Positions 4,881 to 7,766 of a stretch of DNA of 7,766 nucleotides are shown here, piece by piece (positions within the stretch are counted from its first letter, which is position 1; each line of letters begins with the position of its first letter). Origin of the DNA: Porticoccaceae bacterium UBA1989 (GTDB lineage Bacteria; Pseudomonadota; Gammaproteobacteria; Pseudomonadales; Porticoccaceae). The stretch is taken from assembly GCA_002335945.1 (NCBI GenBank), contig DDDD01000008.1:2099-9864 (forward strand), in the 5' to 3' direction. The notes under the pieces are model-generated. The model was not told where the DNA came from. It did not search any database and saw only the letters and a program-made list of their open reading frames with translations. A program made the translations under genes and the position numbers.

Positions 4881-5861
4881 TTGAAAACACAAAAAAGCAT
4901 GATCGGTGTATCGCTTATTGAGTTAATGATTGCTGTGCTGCTAAGTATCTTTCTCTCCACGGCAATTGTGGATGTGACACTGACAGCTTCGCGGGTTAAT
5001 CGTCAGGTCCAGCTTAGTAGCGAGATGATTGAAAATGGCCGGTACCTTACTCAGCTATTAAATACAGAGCTGGGTCTTGCAGGTTTTTATGGCTGGTTAA
5101 CAATACCCCTAAGCCAGAGTAATAAACTACCAGCTTTCTGCACTGAAATAAGCACTGCAGATCTAAATGAGGCTTTAAGTTTTGCAGTACAGGGGCTTGA
5201 TGATGCAGCCAAAGATGAGACGCTCTGTTCGGGAGATACACTGTTAGCAGGCTCGGATCTATTAGTGATTCGCCGCACCCGCACGGACTTTTTTAACTCA
5301 ACTATTGGTTTACTAGACAAACAGCATTATATGCAGGCCAATGGTGACGCCTTTATTTTGGAACTGGGTGCCAATGATGAAGCGTTTAACCAAACACAAA
5401 AAGATGGCATTACGACGGCACCTATCAGAGCCTTTACTCAGACTATTTACTATATTGCTGCTGATAATGTCTTTAAACGGCGCCGACTGTTAAACGGAAA
5501 ATATGCACCTGCCGAGCCCCTAGTCGAGGGGGTGGACGATTTTCAGGTGGAGTACGGAATAGACCGCTCAGGCAATGGATTGGCCAATGCCGATGGGGTC
5601 AAACCGGCCTATGTCGAGCTTCCTGCTTCGGCACAGCAATGGGCCGGTGTTGTGTCTATTAGGTATCATTTACTCCTCAGCAGCACTGATCCAGCGCCGG
5701 GTGTCGATGATGTCAAACGCTATACCTATGCTGACAAAGTGGATGTACGTTTTGCCGATGCCAAGGTGCGCAGACTTTTTACAGGGGTTACCCAGCTTAG
5801 TAATCATAGTGCGCGCAGGCCGTTGGTATTTCCGGCAGGTCTATCGAAGGGGGAGTCATGA
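4881..5861 (+). CDS. pilW: Type IV pilus minor pilin PilW
   Basis: With the TTG start this is a 326-residue protein, and with the ATG at 4836 it is 341. The TTG start gives a normal short leader, MKTQKSMIG, cleaved after G9, and a mature N-terminus VSLIELMIAVLLSIFLST with Glu at +5 (E14). The +1 residue is Val rather than the common Phe. Family landmarks follow: EMIENGRYLTQLLNTELGLAGFYG, matching the typical ENGRY...AGFYG block of PilW, the DLLVIRRTRTDFF strand, and PLVEGVDDFQVEYGID, matching the conserved VEGV..(F/M)QV.YG segment. Length is normal for the family. PilW acts in the minor pilin priming complex with PilV, PilX and PilY1. The stop overlaps the pilX ATG (ATGA). Confidence 0.9.
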   Translation: MKTQKSMIGVSLIELMIAVLLSIFLSTAIVDVTLTASRVNRQVQLSSEMIENGRYLTQLLNTELGLAGFYGWLTIPLSQSNKLPAFCTEISTADLNEALSFAVQGLDDAAKDETLCSGDTLLAGSDLLVIRRTRTDFFNSTIGLLDKQHYMQANGDAFILELGANDEAFNQTQKDGITTAPIRAFTQTIYYIAADNVFKRRRLLNGKYAPAEPLVEGVDDFQVEYGIDRSGNGLANADGVKPAYVELPASAQQWAGVVSIRYHLLLSSTDPAPGVDDVKRYTYADKVDVRFADAKVRRLFTGVTQLSNHSARRPLVFPAGLSKGES

Positions 5862-6340
5862 AACGCCAGCGTCGCAGACAGGAAGGGGCTGTTCTGCTTA
5901 TCGCGCTACTGATGTTACTGCTGCTAAATATCTTCACGGTGGCCAGCATTTCCTCCAGCAATATCAATATGCAAGTCATTCAAAGTCAGCAGCGTCTGTC
6001 TGAGGTGCAACAGGTGGCGGCGAATGTGAGTAATTATATTTTCAGCGACCTCGATTACTTTATTAACTACAGGGCCTATCTGGATGGCGATGGCAGCTTT
6101 AACCCAGTGTTGCCTGCTGTGTTGCTAACCACTGACTCCGGGGAAATTAATATAGAGGTCAATAGCCTTACCTGCCTACTCGAAACCAATCTTACTGGCT
6201 GCAGTCTCGATGGCTCCTCGCCCTGCCTGCAGGAGACGGTTTGGCAGCTTAGCCTCAGTGCGCTGGATAAATCCTCTGGTGCCCAGACAACCCATGTAGA
6301 GGGATTGAGCCTTCGTTATTTAGCGGGGTATTGCCCTTAA
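5858..6340 (+). CDS. pilX: Type IV pilus minor pilin PilX (GspK-like)
   Basis: This 160-residue protein has the leader MKRQRRRQEG, very basic, and a mature start AVLLIALLMLLLLNIFTVASI, typical of the PilX N-terminal domain. Glu at +5 is absent (Ile15), as is normal for PilX/GspK-type pilins that lie at the outermost tip and have no subunit above them to neutralise. The helix continues through NMQVIQSQQRLSEVQQVAANVSNYIF, the usual amphipathic segment. Cysteines at 106, 115, 123 and 159 may form two disulfides. The protein is on the short side for PilX. The ATG overlaps the pilW stop by four bases (ATGA), with a G-rich ribosome binding site at 5847-5855 inside pilW. The 29-base gap to pilY1 is the only one in the pilV-to-pilY1 run if pilW starts at its upstream ATG. 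Confidence 0.9.
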   Translation: MKRQRRRQEGAVLLIALLMLLLLNIFTVASISSSNINMQVIQSQQRLSEVQQVAANVSNYIFSDLDYFINYRAYLDGDGSFNPVLPAVLLTTDSGEINIEVNSLTCLLETNLTGCSLDGSSPCLQETVWQLSLSALDKSSGAQTTHVEGLSLRYLAGYCP

Positions 6341-6369
6341 TACATTCACCTAAACGCCAGGAGGCCAAG

Positions 6370-7766
6370 ATGTACCTCTCAATAAAAACCATAGGGTTCG
6401 GAGTATTCTTTATGTCTGCAAATCTCTGGTCCGCAGATATCGATATTTATAATCGGGACAGTGTTCTGGCAGCGGCAAGTCTACCGCTATCCGCTCACAA
6501 TCAGGCGGTGAATGAAAACCAAGTATATATCGGGATGTTTCGACCCGATCGCGATGCCCCGTTCTGGGAGGGCAACCTAAAGCTTTATCAGATTGGATTG
6601 GACGCAACATCCACCGAGGTAGTATTGCTGGATGCAGAGGGCAGGCCTGTGGTTGATTCGGCTTCTGGCCTTGTAAACAGTCAGGCCCGAAGTTTCTGGA
6701 CCAGTGGCAATAACAGCCCCGATGGTGCCGCTGTGAGTCTCGGTGGCGTGGCTCAGGGATTGCGCGACTACCTGGGTAAAAGTCGCGTTAATCTAACCTG
6801 TACAGGCCCCTGTAATGTTCTCGAGCCCTTTGCCGCTAGTAACACCAATCTACTGCCGGGAGATTTCGGGGCCCAAGATGCCGCGCAAATGCATAGCATT
6901 ATTAACTGGGCCTCTGACATCGGTGTACAACCATTCCATGGTGATGTTATTCATTCTCGGCCCGAGGCGATTAATTATGGTGGCAGCCTGGGTACCTATG
7001 TTTTTTATGGATCTAACGACGGCATGTTTCATGGGGTAAAAGGCGGGTTGATCGAAAAATCGGCAGTGCTAAGTTCAAAGGATGGTGAAGAAGCCTGGGC
7101 GTTTACCGCGCCTGAGCATTTCCAACAGTTGGGCGGTTTATTTGATAGGCAGGCTGCTTACAGCACTGACAAAAGGTCTGACAATACCTTTGCTAACAAG
7201 CCCTACTTTTTTGATGGGTCGGTAACCAGTTACCTCAGATACAACAGCAATCATCAAATAGGCAATGACAGTGCCGGTGAGAGCAGTCAGGCAATTATTT
7301 ATTTAACCGCGCGGCGCGGCGGTAATCTCATTTATGCGCTGGATGTGACTAACCCGGTATCACCAAAAGTCCTGTGGCATAAAAGTGCTGTCGATAGCGG
7401 CTTTGCCGAACTGGGCCAGACCTGGTCAACACCAAAGATTGCCAAGCTAAACATCAAGTCCTCAGGGATTGAGCAGGAGGTGCCAGCGCTACTGATGGGT
7501 CTTGGTTACGACCCAGCGGCAGAGGATGAAGTTAGTGACGGCCGCTCCGACAGTACCGTTAGAACTCAGGGTCGCGGACTCATTATTTTAAATGCGCTCA
7601 ATGGCGACATTATTTGGCAGCTTACCAGTACCCATTCCGGCATGGCTTATGCGGTACCTGCGAGTTTGACGGTGATAGATCAGGATGGAAATGGGAATGC
7701 AGATTTAGTCTATTTTGGCGATACAGGCGGTCAACTTTGGAAACTGGACGTACAGAGCACTAATCT
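6370..7766 (+). CDS. pilY1: Type IV pilus tip protein PilY1/PilC, N-terminally short, C-terminus cut by window edge
   Basis: PilY1 is an exported pilus-tip and surface protein that works with the minor pilins in pilus assembly, adhesion and surface sensing. The ATG has an ideal AGGAGG at 6359-6364, five bases upstream. A signal peptide is seen at 1-22, with likely cleavage WSA|D. Family landmarks of the C-terminal propeller region follow: FWEGNLKLYQI (65-75), GDVIHSRPEAI (191-201), VFYGSNDGMFHGVKGG (211-226), KPYFFDGSVT (277-286), RRGGNLIYALDVTNP (315-329), LLMGLGYDP (374-382) and a calcium-loop-like DQDGNGNAD (437-445) followed by LVYFGDTGGQLWKLD. The frame is open for 465 codons to the right edge. 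Oddly, only about 30 residues lie between the signal peptide and the propeller-associated region. Typical PilY1 proteins have several hundred there, including a VWA domain or other head. I see no frameshift or leftover of such a domain upstream. Confidence 0.92.
   Translation, partial: MYLSIKTIGFGVFFMSANLWSADIDIYNRDSVLAAASLPLSAHNQAVNENQVYIGMFRPDRDAPFWEGNLKLYQIGLDATSTEVVLLDAEGRPVVDSASGLVNSQARSFWTSGNNSPDGAAVSLGGVAQGLRDYLGKSRVNLTCTGPCNVLEPFAASNTNLLPGDFGAQDAAQMHSIINWASDIGVQPFHGDVIHSRPEAINYGGSLGTYVFYGSNDGMFHGVKGGLIEKSAVLSSKDGEEAWAFTAPEHFQQLGGLFDRQAAYSTDKRSDNTFANKPYFFDGSVTSYLRYNSNHQIGNDSAGESSQAIIYLTARRGGNLIYALDVTNPVSPKVLWHKSAVDSGFAELGQTWSTPKIAKLNIKSSGIEQEVPALLMGLGYDPAAEDEVSDGRSDSTVRTQGRGLIILNALNGDIIWQLTSTHSGMAYAVPASLTVIDQDGNGNADLVYFGDTGGQLWKLDVQSTN

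Noticed and set aside
6410..7039. Other open frames within the pilY1 region (6410-6610 minus, 6815-7039 plus, 6850-7032 minus).
   Set aside because: All lie inside the continuous pilY1 frame, which has the signal peptide, ribosome binding site and propeller motifs.
3184..7766. The cluster as a type II secretion pseudopilin operon (GspG-K).
   Set aside because: FimU and PilX resemble GspH and GspK, but PilW landmarks, PilY1 and the order pilV-pilW-pilX-pilY1 point to type IV pili; no other gsp genes are present.
1..7766. A wholly new defence, mobile or secretion system.
   Set aside because: Apart from the single unknown membrane protein, every gene belongs to a known family; the interest is in variations of a known pilus system. 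No repeat-spacer arrays, toxin-antitoxin pairs or retron-like structures were seen.

Overview
The window looks like chromosomal DNA of a Gammaproteobacterium, probably a marine-type lineage near the Cellvibrionales/SAR92 groups. That placement is an inference. It rests on moderate GC, a Pseudomonas-like minor pilin cluster (fimU/pilE/pilV/pilW/pilX/pilY1) and close gene packing. No mobile element, CRISPR array or prophage gene is visible.

Layout. (1) Positions 1-1319, minus strand: most of manC, a bifunctional mannose-1-phosphate guanylyltransferase / mannose-6-phosphate isomerase, cut by the left edge. (2) 1320-1472: divergent intergenic region with a good sigma70-type promoter for (3) a small DoxX-family membrane protein at 1473-1877. 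(4) 1878-2303: a tRNA-Val(GAC) gene with its own promoter, enclosed by a perfect 9-bp inverted repeat and lacking an encoded CCA end, followed by a pyrimidine-rich tract. (5) 2304-2963: a six-segment membrane protein that I do not recognise, standing alone between two non-coding stretches of about 220-230 bases. (6) 3184 to the right edge: a type IV pilus minor pilin operon in the order fimU, pilE, pilV, pilW, pilX, pilY1. pilY1 runs off the window.

How the genes work together. FimU, PilE, PilV, PilW and PilX are minor pilins. In well-studied type IVa systems they are processed by the prepilin peptidase PilD, form a priming complex in the inner membrane and, with PilY1, start pilus assembly and sit at the pilus tip. 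From pilE to pilX the genes overlap by 1-8 bases, or are separated by a short gap if the TTG start of pilW is right, and pilY1 follows pilX after 29 bases. This implies one transcript from pilE onwards. fimU is 104 bases upstream of the pilE start I prefer and may share that transcript or have a separate one.

The main points of interest are variations within this known system. They are a PilY1 that reaches its C-terminal propeller module about 50 residues after the start, a PilE with no cysteines, a threefold 12-base in-frame repeat that makes the PilE leader, an Ala instead of Gly at the FimU cleavage site, and pilE placed second instead of last. I found no clear evidence of a wholly undescribed system.
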